A stretch of 41,202 nucleotides of DNA from a virus, in the IMG/VR virus record IMGVR_UViG_3300031251_000052, positions 1 through 41,202 of that record. The stretch is one strand, 5' to 3'. The translations under genes were made by a program, and so were the position numbers. This document shows, piece after piece, positions 30,336 through 37,414 of the stretch; position 1 is the stretch's first letter, and each line of letters opens with the position of its first letter. The notes under the pieces were generated by a model. It was given only the letters and a program-made list of their open reading frames with translations. It was not told the origin of the DNA and ran no database searches.

Positions 30336-31268
30336 ATGGCCCAGCCGCAAATCCAGAAGCCCGAACCGCTCGCGCAGAAGCCCGAGCCGCTCATCGCCTA
30401 CAAGGGTTTCAATCCCGATTGGACGTGCCGCGATTTCAAATACACGGTCGGAGAAACCTATACCGAAGATGCCGCCGACCTGTGCAAGCGCGGATTCCAC
30501 GCCTGCGAATACCCGCTGGACATTTTCAATTACTACGAGCCAACCGGACAGATGGCGCTCGTTGAATTGACGGACGTCAGCGACAAAAAAGACGACGACA
30601 GCAAGCGCGTCGGCAAGTCGATCACCATCAAAGCATCGCTGACGATTCCGCTGCTCGTTGCGGCCGCAATCGAATTCACGACGCGATTCTGCGAACCAGC
30701 GAAGGCGCAACACGCAACCGGCTACAGCTCGGCGAGCAGCGCAACCGGCGACAGCTCGGCGAGCAGCGCAACCGGCTACAGCTCGGCGAGCAGCGCAACC
30801 GGCTACAGATCGGCGAGCAGCGCAACCGGCAACAGATCGGCGAGCAGCGCAACCGGCGACAGCTCGGCGAGCAGCGCAACCGGCGACAGCTCGGCGAGCA
30901 GCGCAACCGGCAACAGATCGGCGAGCAGCGCAACCGGCGACAGCTCGGCGAGCAGCGCAACCGGCGACAGCTCGGCGAGCAGCGCAACCGGCTACAGCTC
31001 GGCGAGCAGCGCAACCGGCGACAGATCGGCGAGCAGCGCAACCGGCTACAGATCGGCGAGCAGCGTTAAAGGCAAAAACGCCGTCGCCATGAATATCGGA
31101 ATTCATGGTAAGGCGATGGCAGGTAAAGACGGCGCAATCGTTCTGTGCAATCACGATGACGATTACAACATTCGCCACATTCGCGCCTCGAAGGTTGGCG
31201 AAAACGGAATCAAGCCGAATGTGTTTTATGTGCTAAACGATGCCGGCGAATTCGTGGAGGCGGCGTGA
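30336..31268 (+). CDS. DUF7666-like protein with 13-fold nonapeptide repeats
   Basis: Encodes 310 residues from MAQPQIQKPEP. Residues 15-125 (LIAYKGFNPDWTCRDFKYTV, then CKRGFHACEYPLDIFNYYEP and MALVELTDVSD) match DUF7666-like domains. Residues 127-243 are 13 copies of the nonapeptide ATG(Y/D/N)(S/R)SASS. Such repeats resemble those that form YadA-head-like beta-rolls. The C-terminal part (NAVAMNIGIHGKAMAGKDGA) continues the roll-like pattern. The protein probably folds as a head domain on a repeat rod. Cellular role is unknown. A relative with a different tail lies at 32225. Confidence 0.75.
   Translation: MAQPQIQKPEPLAQKPEPLIAYKGFNPDWTCRDFKYTVGETYTEDAADLCKRGFHACEYPLDIFNYYEPTGQMALVELTDVSDKKDDDSKRVGKSITIKASLTIPLLVAAAIEFTTRFCEPAKAQHATGYSSASSATGDSSASSATGYSSASSATGYRSASSATGNRSASSATGDSSASSATGDSSASSATGNRSASSATGDSSASSATGDSSASSATGYSSASSATGDRSASSATGYRSASSVKGKNAVAMNIGIHGKAMAGKDGAIVLCNHDDDYNIRHIRASKVGENGIKPNVFYVLNDAGEFVEAA
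30714..31064 (+). repeat. Thirteen 27-bp tandem repeats (in frame)
   Basis: Exactly 13 units fill 351 bp. Each unit begins GCAACCGGC and varies only at two codons (TAC/GAC/AAC and AGC TCG/AGA TCG). All units keep the frame. The array is open in other frames as well, which explains long false reading frames on both strands. Confidence 0.95.
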
Positions 31269-31552
31269 TGAACGCCATCCAGAACACCGAAGCCTACCGC
31301 CGCGACCAGCAGGAAACCGACCTGCGCGAGATTAAACGGATGCTGTCGGTTCACAAGTGGGACGGACTGCTCAAGCTGGTGGCCGAGGCTTGCGAGGATA
31401 AATCGGAGCTTGAATTTGATGACATGGAAATCTGCGCCCAACGGATTGACGAGTGCGTTGATTCGCTCAGGGACGAGCTGGACGGCGACCCTGTTACCGA
31501 ACAGGAAATCGCATCCGAGAACCGATACAACGACCCACGGAGGGCTGCGTGA
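31268..31552 (+). CDS. Hypothetical acidic early protein
   Basis: Encodes 94 residues; a TGATG overlap couples it to the repeat protein. It is helical and acidic (DLREIKRMLSVHKWDGLLKL, ACEDKSELEFDDMEICAQRI). No family is recognised. It forms a tight cluster with the next two small genes. Confidence 0.55.
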   Translation: MNAIQNTEAYRRDQQETDLREIKRMLSVHKWDGLLKLVAEACEDKSELEFDDMEICAQRIDECVDSLRDELDGDPVTEQEIASENRYNDPRRAA

Positions 31553-31806
31553 TGGCTGACAAACCTATTGCTGTGGGCGACTTGGTGATTTGTATCGGTG
31601 CAAAAAATATTATTTGCTTCCCGTTTATCGGAAGTATCAGAACTGTTCGGGAACAGTCTAAATATTACGCCGACCATTGGAGCTTATCGCCCCCGACAAT
31701 AACGCCGGATGGAATAGAAATTGATTGGCTAACTTGTCGCCTCAAGCGCATCGACCCTCCCGCGCTCCCCGAATCCGTCCAGACCGAAGAAAAGGTGAGC
31801 GCGTGA
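31552..31806 (+). CDS. Small early protein, SH3-like fold possible
   Basis: Encodes 84 residues starting at an ATG that overlaps the previous stop (TGATG). The beginning (MADKPIAVGDLVICIGAKNI) and the end (WLTCRLKRIDPPALPESVQT) are frequent in small phage proteins that look like SH3-type barrels. Function is unknown. Confidence 0.6.
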   Translation: MADKPIAVGDLVICIGAKNIICFPFIGSIRTVREQSKYYADHWSLSPPTITPDGIEIDWLTCRLKRIDPPALPESVQTEEKVSA

Positions 31807-32063
31807 TCCTCGCCGCTCTGCACTCCCACCCATACGTATCCCTGCTGATTGCTTTTCTTCTAGTGGTCGCAGCAGTCCTACTCAACGAAATCATCAAAGG
31901 AGGTCAACGTGAAAGTGATACCTATAAACGACAAAGTTTCTCAGGTCATGGCGATGGAAATGCAACGGTCAGGACAGGCAAAACTGGTGTGGCAACCGAA
32001 ACCAGGCGTCGTGGTGATGATTCCAAAGACCAGCGAGCGCGTAATGCGGGATTGGGAGCCTGA
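31803..32063 (+). CDS. Small membrane protein
   Basis: Encodes up to 86 residues from a GTG overlapping the previous stop (GTGA). Residues 10-30 (YVSLLIAFLLVVAAVLLNEI) form one strong membrane helix. The remainder overlaps the next gene in a different frame and is polar, low-information sequence, so the functional part may be only the first 40 residues. Confidence 0.5.
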   Translation: MILAALHSHPYVSLLIAFLLVVAAVLLNEIIKGGQRESDTYKRQSFSGHGDGNATVRTGKTGVATETRRRGDDSKDQRARNAGLGA

Positions 32064-32076
32064 CGAAGCGGCATGA
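31909..32076 (+). CDS. Small protein with strong ribosome site
   Basis: Encodes 55 residues (MKVIPINDKVSQVMAMEMQR, then VWQPKPGVVVMIPKTSERVM) from a GTG four bases after AAAGGAGGT, a near-perfect ribosome binding site. It overlaps the membrane-protein frame almost entirely in another frame. The strong signal makes this the better-supported of the two overlapping frames here. Function unknown. Confidence 0.6.
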   Translation: MKVIPINDKVSQVMAMEMQRSGQAKLVWQPKPGVVVMIPKTSERVMRDWEPDEAA

Positions 32077-32144
32077 ACAACGGGGCTGCGGCAACGCCGG
32101 TAAGCGTTGGGTCGGCAGAATATGTCGTTAGTTACGAGCCGTGA
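32073..32144 (+). CDS. Possible 23-residue ORF
   Basis: The ATG overlaps the preceding stop (ATGA). The product, MNNGAAATPVSVGSAEYVVS plus three residues, has no recognisable features. Coupling is the only support. Confidence 0.25.
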   Translation: MNNGAAATPVSVGSAEYVVSYEP

Positions 32145-32224
32145 GAATCGGCCAGCCCCACCAATTTTGATTATTTGACCGCGCCGTTTCAATAGGCCGA
32201 TTACAGATACATACAGGAGAAACC

Positions 32225-32806
32225 TTGAAAACAGCATGGCATTTTGTCGGAAAGACTCTGCGCGATGGTCAGCCAATTCCGAAGGATGGCGAGTGGCTTG
32301 TGCATGATGGTGAAGTCAGAATTTGTGCGTCAGGACTTCACGCGAGCTTTGACCCGTTCGATGCGCTTGAGTATGCGCCAGCAGAAACGCTCTGTCTTGT
32401 CGAAGTCGATGACATCGTAGAGCAGCAAAGCGATAAATTGGTATGCCGTCGCCGCAAAATCATTGCGCGTATGGATGCAACAGAACTCTGCCGCTATTTC
32501 GCCCGTATGCAAGCCCTGTCGGTCGTGCATCTGTGGGACGCGCCTGATGTTGTGCTTGATTATCTGATGACCGGCGACGAGTCTATAAGGGACGCCGCAA
32601 GGGACGCCGCAAGGGCCGCCGCATGGGAAGCCGCAAGGGACGCCGCAAGGGACGCCGCATGGGCCGCCGTAAGGGCCGCCGCAAGGGACGCCGCAAGGGC
32701 CGCCGCAAGGGCCGCCGCATGGGAAGCCGCAAGGGACGCCGCAAGGGACGCCGCAAGAAAAGACTTTAACGCTCTAGTTCGCGATTGCTTCGAGGATTTT
32801 CTGTAA
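32225..32806 (+). CDS. DUF7666-like protein with Ala-rich tetrapeptide tail
   Basis: Encodes 193 residues from a TTG that follows AGGAGA. Residues 1-115 (TAWHFVGKTLRDGQPIPKDG, then CASGLHASFDPFDALEYAP and CLVEVDDI) align by eye to the DUF7666-like part of the protein at 30336 (GFHACEYPLDIFNYY, ALVELTDV). Residues 122-177 are 14 tetrads of the type RDAA/RAAA/WEAA, which should form a long Ala-rich helix. A short helical end (FNALVRDCFEDFL) follows. Function unknown; the two related proteins share a head and differ completely in tail architecture. Confidence 0.75.
   Translation: MKTAWHFVGKTLRDGQPIPKDGEWLVHDGEVRICASGLHASFDPFDALEYAPAETLCLVEVDDIVEQQSDKLVCRRRKIIARMDATELCRYFARMQALSVVHLWDAPDVVLDYLMTGDESIRDAARDAARAAAWEAARDAARDAAWAAVRAAARDAARAAARAAAWEAARDAARDAARKDFNALVRDCFEDFL
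32588..32755 (+). repeat. Fourteen 12-bp tandem repeats (in frame)
   Basis: The array consists of variants of AGGGACGCCGCA, with GCC and TGG/GAA substitutions, all kept in frame. It encodes the Ala-rich tail. The reverse strand is open across it too. Confidence 0.9.
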
Positions 32807-32813
32807 AAGCCCC

Positions 32814-32853
32814 AACGGATAGCCGCCCTCAAATCACTGTGACGCACAAATAA
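32814..32853. repeat. Composite copy of intergenic elements
   Basis: AACGGATAGCCGCCCTCA (32814-32831) equals 1925-1942, AAATCACTGTGAC (32831-32843) equals 2316-2328, and ACGCACAAATAA (32842-32853) equals 1947-1958. The segment therefore joins pieces of two separate intergenic regions near the left end. Such shared gene-boundary sequences may serve as recombination joints. Confidence 0.8.
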
Positions 32854-32855
32854 CC

Positions 32856-33026
32856 ATGAACCCTCTGACGCCCTCCGAAATAGACGCGCTCGCCACGTTC
32901 CTGCTGTCGTGGGCTGTGCTCGGCCCGTTCGTGGGCGCCGGACTGGTGGCGGCGTGGTACGAATGGAGGTATCGCAAGAGCCTGACGTTTCACCGGCAGA
33001 TGGAAAACAACCTTTTTCGGGAGTGA
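32856..33026 (+). CDS. Small membrane protein (56 residues)
   Basis: Starts MNPLTPSEIDALATFLLSWA and contains one membrane helix (about 14-36, ending GAGLVAAWYEW), then a short basic tail (RYRKSLTFHRQMENN). The first segment resembles the beginning of the remnant at 2353, placed after a similar intergenic sequence. No family is recognised. Confidence 0.5.
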   Translation: MNPLTPSEIDALATFLLSWAVLGPFVGAGLVAAWYEWRYRKSLTFHRQMENNLFRE

Positions 33027-33028
33027 GC

Positions 33029-33214
33029 ATGGACGACGATCAGCAACAAGCGCAGGACTTGCAGGAGCAGGAGGAGCGGTTATTCAAGGCGCTGGAGAAC
33101 ATCAGCAATTGCGCGTTCAGCGGCGGTTATAACGTCGAGTCTGACGTTTATCTGATCGCCTCCGCGCTCGGCATCCAGAAGTATTTCAAACAACCTCAAC
33201 GGAGGGCAGCATGA
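33029..33214 (+). CDS. Small hypothetical protein before the SSB-like gene
   Basis: Encodes 61 residues (MDDDQQQAQDLQEQEERLFK, then ESDVYLIASALGIQKYFKQP). It is acidic and helical, starts two bases after the upstream stop and is coupled to the next gene by ATGA. No function is recognised. Confidence 0.55.
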   Translation: MDDDQQQAQDLQEQEERLFKALENISNCAFSGGYNVESDVYLIASALGIQKYFKQPQRRAA

Positions 33215-33819
33215 TTTTCAAAGACACGGGCGGCGGGGATTTCGAGCAACCGGAAGCGGGGAGCTATGCCGCTATCTGCTATCGCATCATCGACCTCGGC
33301 ACTCAGCACGGAGAATACCAGGGGGTGCCGAACGAAAAGCATCAATGCTTAATCTCGTTTGAACTGGACGAGAAAATGGCAGACGGTAAACCGTTCGCGG
33401 CATCCAAGTTTTACACGGTCAGCCTTTCAGAGAAAGCCAATCTTCGCAAAGACCTTGAAGGCTGGCGCGGGCGGGCGTTCAGCGATGAAGAGCTGCAAGG
33501 CTTCGACCCCAAGAACGTGTTGGGCAAGCCCTGCATGCTGTCCTTGATTCGCACGGACAAGGGCAAGACGAAGATCGCCAGCATCAGCAAATTGCCGAAA
33601 GGCATGGCCGCACCTACCCCGGTAAACCCGCAAGTGTATTTCACCATGCAAGCGAAATCGCTCGATCCCGTGTTCGAGTCGTTCAGCGACGGCATCAAGA
33701 AGATCATCATGCAATCGCCGGAATATCAGGCGCTGGTCAATCGCAAGCCGGCGCCGGCTGGTGGCGGGACGTTCGATGACATGCAGCGCGATGAACTCGA
33801 AACCGAGATCCCATTTTAG
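33211..33819 (+). CDS. Single-stranded DNA-binding-like protein
   Basis: Encodes 202 residues. The core (EAGSYAAICYRIIDLGTQHG, then FYTVSLSEKANLRKDLEGWR and GKPCMLSLIRTDKGKTK) fits a common phage family with an OB-fold-like profile. The last residues, DDMQRDELETEIPF, look like the acidic C-terminal tip of SSB proteins that binds partner proteins. Immediately upstream of an exonuclease gene, it likely protects ssDNA in replication or recombination. Direct DNA binding is inferred. Confidence 0.7.
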   Translation: MIFKDTGGGDFEQPEAGSYAAICYRIIDLGTQHGEYQGVPNEKHQCLISFELDEKMADGKPFAASKFYTVSLSEKANLRKDLEGWRGRAFSDEELQGFDPKNVLGKPCMLSLIRTDKGKTKIASISKLPKGMAAPTPVNPQVYFTMQAKSLDPVFESFSDGIKKIIMQSPEYQALVNRKPAPAGGGTFDDMQRDELETEIPF

Positions 33820-33828
33820 GGCGATGCC

Positions 33829-34545
33829 ATGACTACAATCACACTAGACATCGAAACCATCGGCACGTCCGACGAATCAGTGATTGCCGACATTGCCGCA
33901 GGCATCACGCCACCGGGCAACATCACCAAAGCCGAAACGATAGCTGCTTGGAATCTCGACAAGAAACCCGCCGCAGTCGAGGAGGCTGTTGCGAAAACCT
34001 CATTCGATGGCGCGGTCGGGCAGATCGTGTGCGTCGGGATGGCAATCAACGACGAGCCGGCAATCGCCAATTGCCTGACCGATGAACGGGTATTGCTGGC
34101 CGGTGTGTTCATGGCTATCCAAACCGCCGCAACCCTGCACTACAAGTCCGGCACGGCAAAAGATACGCCGATCGTATTCGTCGGCCATAACGTGTCCGGC
34201 TTCGATCTGCGGTTCCTGTGGCAGCGGGCGGTGGTCCTTGGTCTCAAGCCGCCCGCCTGTTTGCTCAAGGCCATGAAAGCGAAGCCGTGGGATGGCGTCA
34301 TTGCCGACACGATGATTATGTGGTCGCCGGAACGTGAGCGCCGCATATCGCTGGACAGGCTCTGCAAGGCTCTGGGCGTTCCCACAAGCAAGGGTGATAT
34401 GGACGGCTCGAAAGTGTGGGCGGCGTTCAAGGCCGGCGAACTGGACAAGATAGCGACCTACTGCGCGGCTGATGTGGAAGCTACCCGCGCCTGCTATCGG
34501 CGTATGACGTTTTCTGAGCCAGATTTGTTGAGCGTGGCCGCGTAA
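33829..34545 (+). CDS. DEDD-family 3'-5' exonuclease
   Basis: Encodes 238 residues. The exonuclease motifs are present: I, LDIETIG (Asp7, Glu9); II, GHNVSGFD (119-126, Asp126); III, YCAADVEATR (Tyr211, Asp215), which places it in the DEDDy group. It resembles small phage proofreading-type exonucleases that lack a polymerase. With the SSB-like protein upstream it probably processes DNA ends during recombination or replication. It ends in TAATG overlap with the next gene. Confidence 0.85.
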   Translation: MTTITLDIETIGTSDESVIADIAAGITPPGNITKAETIAAWNLDKKPAAVEEAVAKTSFDGAVGQIVCVGMAINDEPAIANCLTDERVLLAGVFMAIQTAATLHYKSGTAKDTPIVFVGHNVSGFDLRFLWQRAVVLGLKPPACLLKAMKAKPWDGVIADTMIMWSPERERRISLDRLCKALGVPTSKGDMDGSKVWAAFKAGELDKIATYCAADVEATRACYRRMTFSEPDLLSVAA

Positions 34546-34697
34546 TGCCGGCCGCCAATCCTCGCGCATGGTCAGCCCAATGGCGCTCCCGCAACCGCCC
34601 CAAGCTGAGAGCTAAGCGCATGGCTTATCACAGGCAGGTAATGCAGCGTAAGCGCGAGGAACGGCTGCGTGAGATTGAATGGATGAACCGGAAATGA
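34545..34697 (+). CDS. Small strongly basic protein (50 residues)
   Basis: Starts at the ATG of TAATG at the exonuclease stop and overlaps the next gene by ATGA. The sequence (WSAQWRSRNRPKLRAKRMAY, then RKREERLREIEWMNRK) is highly basic and helical, so it probably contacts nucleic acid. No family is recognised. Coupling on both sides makes it a reliable small gene. Confidence 0.6.
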   Translation: MPAANPRAWSAQWRSRNRPKLRAKRMAYHRQVMQRKREERLREIEWMNRK

Positions 34698-34948
34698 CCC
34701 ACCTCGACCGCCTCCACACCCTCCCCTGCGTTGTGCATACCTACGTTATAGGCTCGCCGCAGACCTCGCCCACTGTCGTCCATCATCTGGAATCTGTGCG
34801 CGATGAAAACACAGACTTTGCCGGGGTCTCAATCTGTGATGACTGCCACAAGGATTTGCATCGGCTGTCGCGGCGTGGTTTTGAAATGCGCTACAAGCTG
34901 ACGCCGATTGATTTGCTGGCGTTGACGATTAAGGCGCTTGAGTCGTGA
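34694..34948 (+). CDS. Small HNH-like protein
   Basis: Encodes 84 residues. LPCVVHTYVIGSPQTSPTVV leads into HHLESVRD and CDDCHKDLHRLSRRGF, a Cys/His set fitting a small HNH nuclease such as phage recombination-associated HNH proteins. It follows the exonuclease and precedes a NinB/YbcN-like gene, the lambda nin-like context for recombination functions. Activity is not proven by sequence. Confidence 0.65.
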   Translation: MTHLDRLHTLPCVVHTYVIGSPQTSPTVVHHLESVRDENTDFAGVSICDDCHKDLHRLSRRGFEMRYKLTPIDLLALTIKALES

Positions 34949-35328
34949 CGCCCCGCACGTTCCTGATCGACCGCCCCGAGCGCCTGCAACACTTGGCCGC
35001 GTTCCTGTCGAAGCAGGAGTTGCCGCTCGATGTGACGGTAGCGCCGTATATCCCCAAGCGCACGAGCAAGGCGAACGCAAGGCTATGGAAGCTGCACACG
35101 TTGGCCGCTGGCATCACTGGATATTCTCCCGAGGATATGCACGAGTTCGCGCTATGCCGACACTTCGGATTCACGGAGCAGCGGATAGGCAACATTGAAA
35201 GACGCGTACCGCTCAAGCGTTCAAGCCAGCGCAACAAAAAAGAGTTTCACGAATTCATGGACTCAACAGAGTCCTGGTATGCGACCGACTTCGGCGTGTG
35301 GCTAGGACAAGAGGACGAGCAAACATGA
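34945..35328 (+). CDS. NinB/YbcN-like recombination protein
   Basis: Encodes 127 residues. KRTSKANARLWKLHTLAAGI corresponds to the conserved region of NinB (lambda Orf) and YbcN proteins, and LKRSSQRNKKEFHEFMDSTE to the YbcN-type C-terminal region. These proteins bind ssDNA or SSB and help the phage recombination system. The nearby SSB-like and exonuclease genes support this. It overlaps both neighbours by ATGA. Confidence 0.65.
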   Translation: MTPRTFLIDRPERLQHLAAFLSKQELPLDVTVAPYIPKRTSKANARLWKLHTLAAGITGYSPEDMHEFALCRHFGFTEQRIGNIERRVPLKRSSQRNKKEFHEFMDSTESWYATDFGVWLGQEDEQT

Positions 35329-35642
35329 GCCACCCGACGCCGAGAACGGATGCACTGGCAAAAAAGTTTGGTGAAACATGGAATCAGTTTGCGTATCGAA
35401 GCGATGAGGACTTTGCCAAGCAATGCCGAAATACGGATGAGGCGGTATTGCTCGCCCGCCAACTCGAACGAGAGAACGCGGCGATGAGGGAGGCGCTTTC
35501 ATCCGTCGTTTGCGAGATTGAGTGGTTTGTATCTCGCAAGAAAGACCTGAGCGCAAAGTTGGATGACGAAGATAAAATTTGGGCTGACATTCTAGACAGC
35601 GATCTTGATATTGCCCGCGCCGCACTCAAGGAGAAGCCATGA
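35325..35642 (+). CDS. Coiled-coil early protein
   Basis: Encodes 105 residues starting MSHPTPRTDALAKKFGE; this opening with a later coiled coil (AVLLARQLERENAAMREAL) is common in phage accessory proteins. It overlaps both neighbours by ATGA. Function unknown. Confidence 0.6.
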   Translation: MSHPTPRTDALAKKFGETWNQFAYRSDEDFAKQCRNTDEAVLLARQLERENAAMREALSSVVCEIEWFVSRKKDLSAKLDDEDKIWADILDSDLDIARAALKEKP

Positions 35643-35998
35643 CCTTCACTAAAAAACTGCGTGAGTTGCTGAAGGGGGCGACGAAGGGGCCGTGGGGTGC
35701 TGGCTACGCTCATTGGGGAAAGTATCAATTATATGGTTGTTACGGAAATGGCGGATTCAACATTGCTGAAATGACCGCCTACGTTCAGCCGGAGTTTAAA
35801 GAGGCCGACAGAAAGAACATAGAGTTTATCGCTTTCCTCGCCAACCACGCCTCGGAGATCGCAGCGCTGGTGGAGGCGGCAGAACAGTTGCTTAAAGAGG
35901 TCAATTACACACCGGGATTAGCTGACAACGATATACGTAAGGGTTCCGGCAACAAAATTGCAGATGCCTTGGCCGCGCTCGAAGAAAGGAAGGGATGA
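35639..35998 (+). CDS. Ea22-like protein
   Basis: Encodes 119 residues. LRELLKGATKGPWGAGYAHW and FIAFLANHASEIAALVEAAE match the Ea22-like family layout (a W-containing N-terminal motif and FIAxxANxxxEIxALxE). It shares two near-identical DNA blocks with the partial gene at the left edge. The N-terminal region between the blocks differs between Ea22 family members, indicating that the family diversifies by block exchange. Function is not known for the family. Confidence 0.7.
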   Translation: MTFTKKLRELLKGATKGPWGAGYAHWGKYQLYGCYGNGGFNIAEMTAYVQPEFKEADRKNIEFIAFLANHASEIAALVEAAEQLLKEVNYTPGLADNDIRKGSGNKIADALAALEERKG

Positions 35999-36264
35999 TG
36001 AACAAAACAATGGAAATGAATTTTAGCCAGTTTTGCAGCATGTTCGGAAAAACTGAAATTGAGTGTGGAGTTGCCGAGGTCGTAAACAAGTCGATGTGGG
36101 ACGGATGCAAACTTGCGGATGTGCATTTCGACAAGGGCGACTTCAAAGAGCCAGCCTTGTTCGATTATCTGCAACGATACGACTGGCTAACCGAAAGCCA
36201 CGGAAAGTATCGCCTTGACGCGGCAGCGGTCAAACGTGTCCATCAACGCTATCCTAATCTGTGA
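35995..36264 (+). CDS. Hypothetical early protein
   Basis: Encodes 89 residues; the ATGATGA overlap couples it to the Ea22-like gene. The protein (FSQFCSMFGKTEIECGVAEV, then FDYLQRYDWLTESHGKYRLD) looks like a compact helical domain with a possible wing. A regulatory role is conceivable. No family is recognised. Confidence 0.5.
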   Translation: MMNKTMEMNFSQFCSMFGKTEIECGVAEVVNKSMWDGCKLADVHFDKGDFKEPALFDYLQRYDWLTESHGKYRLDAAAVKRVHQRYPNL

Positions 36265-36779
36265 GCCAAGCCATGACCACACAGAAAGAAGCGGCGCTGA
36301 CGGATGAGATGGTGGATCGGTTGAACGCAGCAGCACTACCTGACCCACAGGACGAACGCGAGGTAATGCACGCTCCACTGTTGCGTGAAGCCGCCGCCGC
36401 AATCGTCGCGCTTGAGGAGCGGGTGCAACAGCGTGATGGGCAGATTGCGCGATTGCTTGAACAGCAAACTCGACTGATCGACGGTAGGCAAGCCGCCGAG
36501 CGCCAACTGGCCGAAGCGCGGGCGGAGATTGAGCGGTTGAATAAGGCTTGCGACGTATATGCAGGTGTAGCAAAGATTGAAACAGAAAAGCGTCGAGCAA
36601 TAGAACATTTTATTGATAACAATATGACGTTCTACGATGTTGACGCGGATTGGCCGGTAGAAGGTCACAACATTCCTGCGCTTGCTCAAGTAAGTAATCG
36701 AATTTGGTATCACGCGACTGACGATATTACCTCTTATCCATTTAGCAAATTAATCGACGCCACACGGGAGCAGAAATGA
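36261..36779 (+). CDS. Mosaic coiled-coil early protein
   Basis: Encodes 172 residues from a GTG, or 168 from the ATG at 36273. The beginning (MTTQKEAALTDEMVDRL) is shared with the gene at 175, and the coiled coil (about 60-95, ending ARAEIERLN) is shared with the gene at 552 at nucleotide level. The C-terminal 70 residues are unique and more A/T-rich. It continues the block-exchange pattern of this region. Function unknown. Confidence 0.6.
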   Translation: MSQAMTTQKEAALTDEMVDRLNAAALPDPQDEREVMHAPLLREAAAAIVALEERVQQRDGQIARLLEQQTRLIDGRQAAERQLAEARAEIERLNKACDVYAGVAKIETEKRRAIEHFIDNNMTFYDVDADWPVEGHNIPALAQVSNRIWYHATDDITSYPFSKLIDATREQK

Positions 36780-37387
36780 TAAGCGATGAACGGATTAAAG
36801 AGTTGTGCGGTTTAGCGGTTCACAATGGACACGCCTGCATTTGCTCGGTTATCAAGCAAGCCCTGCGCGAGCAGGAAACGAACGCAGCCCACTGTTGCCC
36901 TAAATGCAAAGGGTCGGGCGAGGTCGAGGGTAATATCCCTCATCCATTTAGCGGCGATCCACAAGACGACGAATGGGGAACGGTTCAATGTTCTGACTGT
37001 AAAGGAACTGGCGAGGCTGTCGGTGCTGCGCCCACGCAGAGGGTCGTGCCGGTTGAGCCGGATGACGCACTGTTAGCTGAGGTTGCCGTTATCGCTGGTG
37101 TATGGCCTGCAAGCGACAAGGAAAACGTGCCTTACGCAATACGGCAGGCAATTCGCAAATATCACAAAGCCATGCTCGCCGCCGCCCCTGCCACTGTGCC
37201 GGTTGAGCCGGTGGCGTGGATTCATTGTTCTCCTGAATTGTTAGCATCAGGGATAGATTGCGGAACGACTCCACGCAGACCGTGCGAGTGTGCAATAAAG
37301 GGTTCTCACGACCATCTAATAAGAATCGCCCACCCCGCCGACACCTTCCGTCGAGCGATTGAGCGCGGAAGTTTCAGCGCAGATTAA
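36776..37387 (+). CDS. Mosaic protein with DnaJ-type zinc motifs
   Basis: Encodes 203 residues. Residues 38-85 contain two CxxCxGxG motifs (CPKCKGSGEVEG, CSDCKGTGEAVG) like the zinc centre of DnaJ. Residues about 136-197 are encoded by the 185-bp repeat shared with the gene at 552. Only six residues follow before the stop, whereas the other copy goes on into a DUF551-like domain, so this gene may be truncated at the junction to the second unit. Confidence 0.6.
   Translation: MISDERIKELCGLAVHNGHACICSVIKQALREQETNAAHCCPKCKGSGEVEGNIPHPFSGDPQDDEWGTVQCSDCKGTGEAVGAAPTQRVVPVEPDDALLAEVAVIAGVWPASDKENVPYAIRQAIRKYHKAMLAAAPATVPVEPVAWIHCSPELLASGIDCGTTPRRPCECAIKGSHDHLIRIAHPADTFRRAIERGSFSAD
37181..37365. 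repeat. 185-bp perfect direct repeat, right copy
   Basis: Identical to 942-1126. Beyond 37365 the sequence no longer matches the left end; within 50 bases the gene set and base usage change. Confidence 0.95.
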
Positions 37388-37414
37388 ATCCATGCTCACC
37401 ACCAAGGAGCAATC

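Noticed and set aside
30714-31064. CRISPR array
   Set aside because: Repeats are directly adjacent with no unique spacers, lie in frame within a coding sequence, and no cas genes are present.
30144-31178. Long minus-strand reading frame over the 27-bp repeats (344 residues)
   Set aside because: It exists only because a stop-free repeat of length divisible by three leaves other frames open. Its product is a meaningless Cys/Arg/Ala repeat, and the plus frame has a clear domain.
32560-33030. Minus-strand 156-residue frame across the 12-bp repeats
   Set aside because: It is a repeat-driven open frame (runs of Ala and Ser) antisense to the TTG-started gene, which has a good ribosome site and a recognisable head domain.
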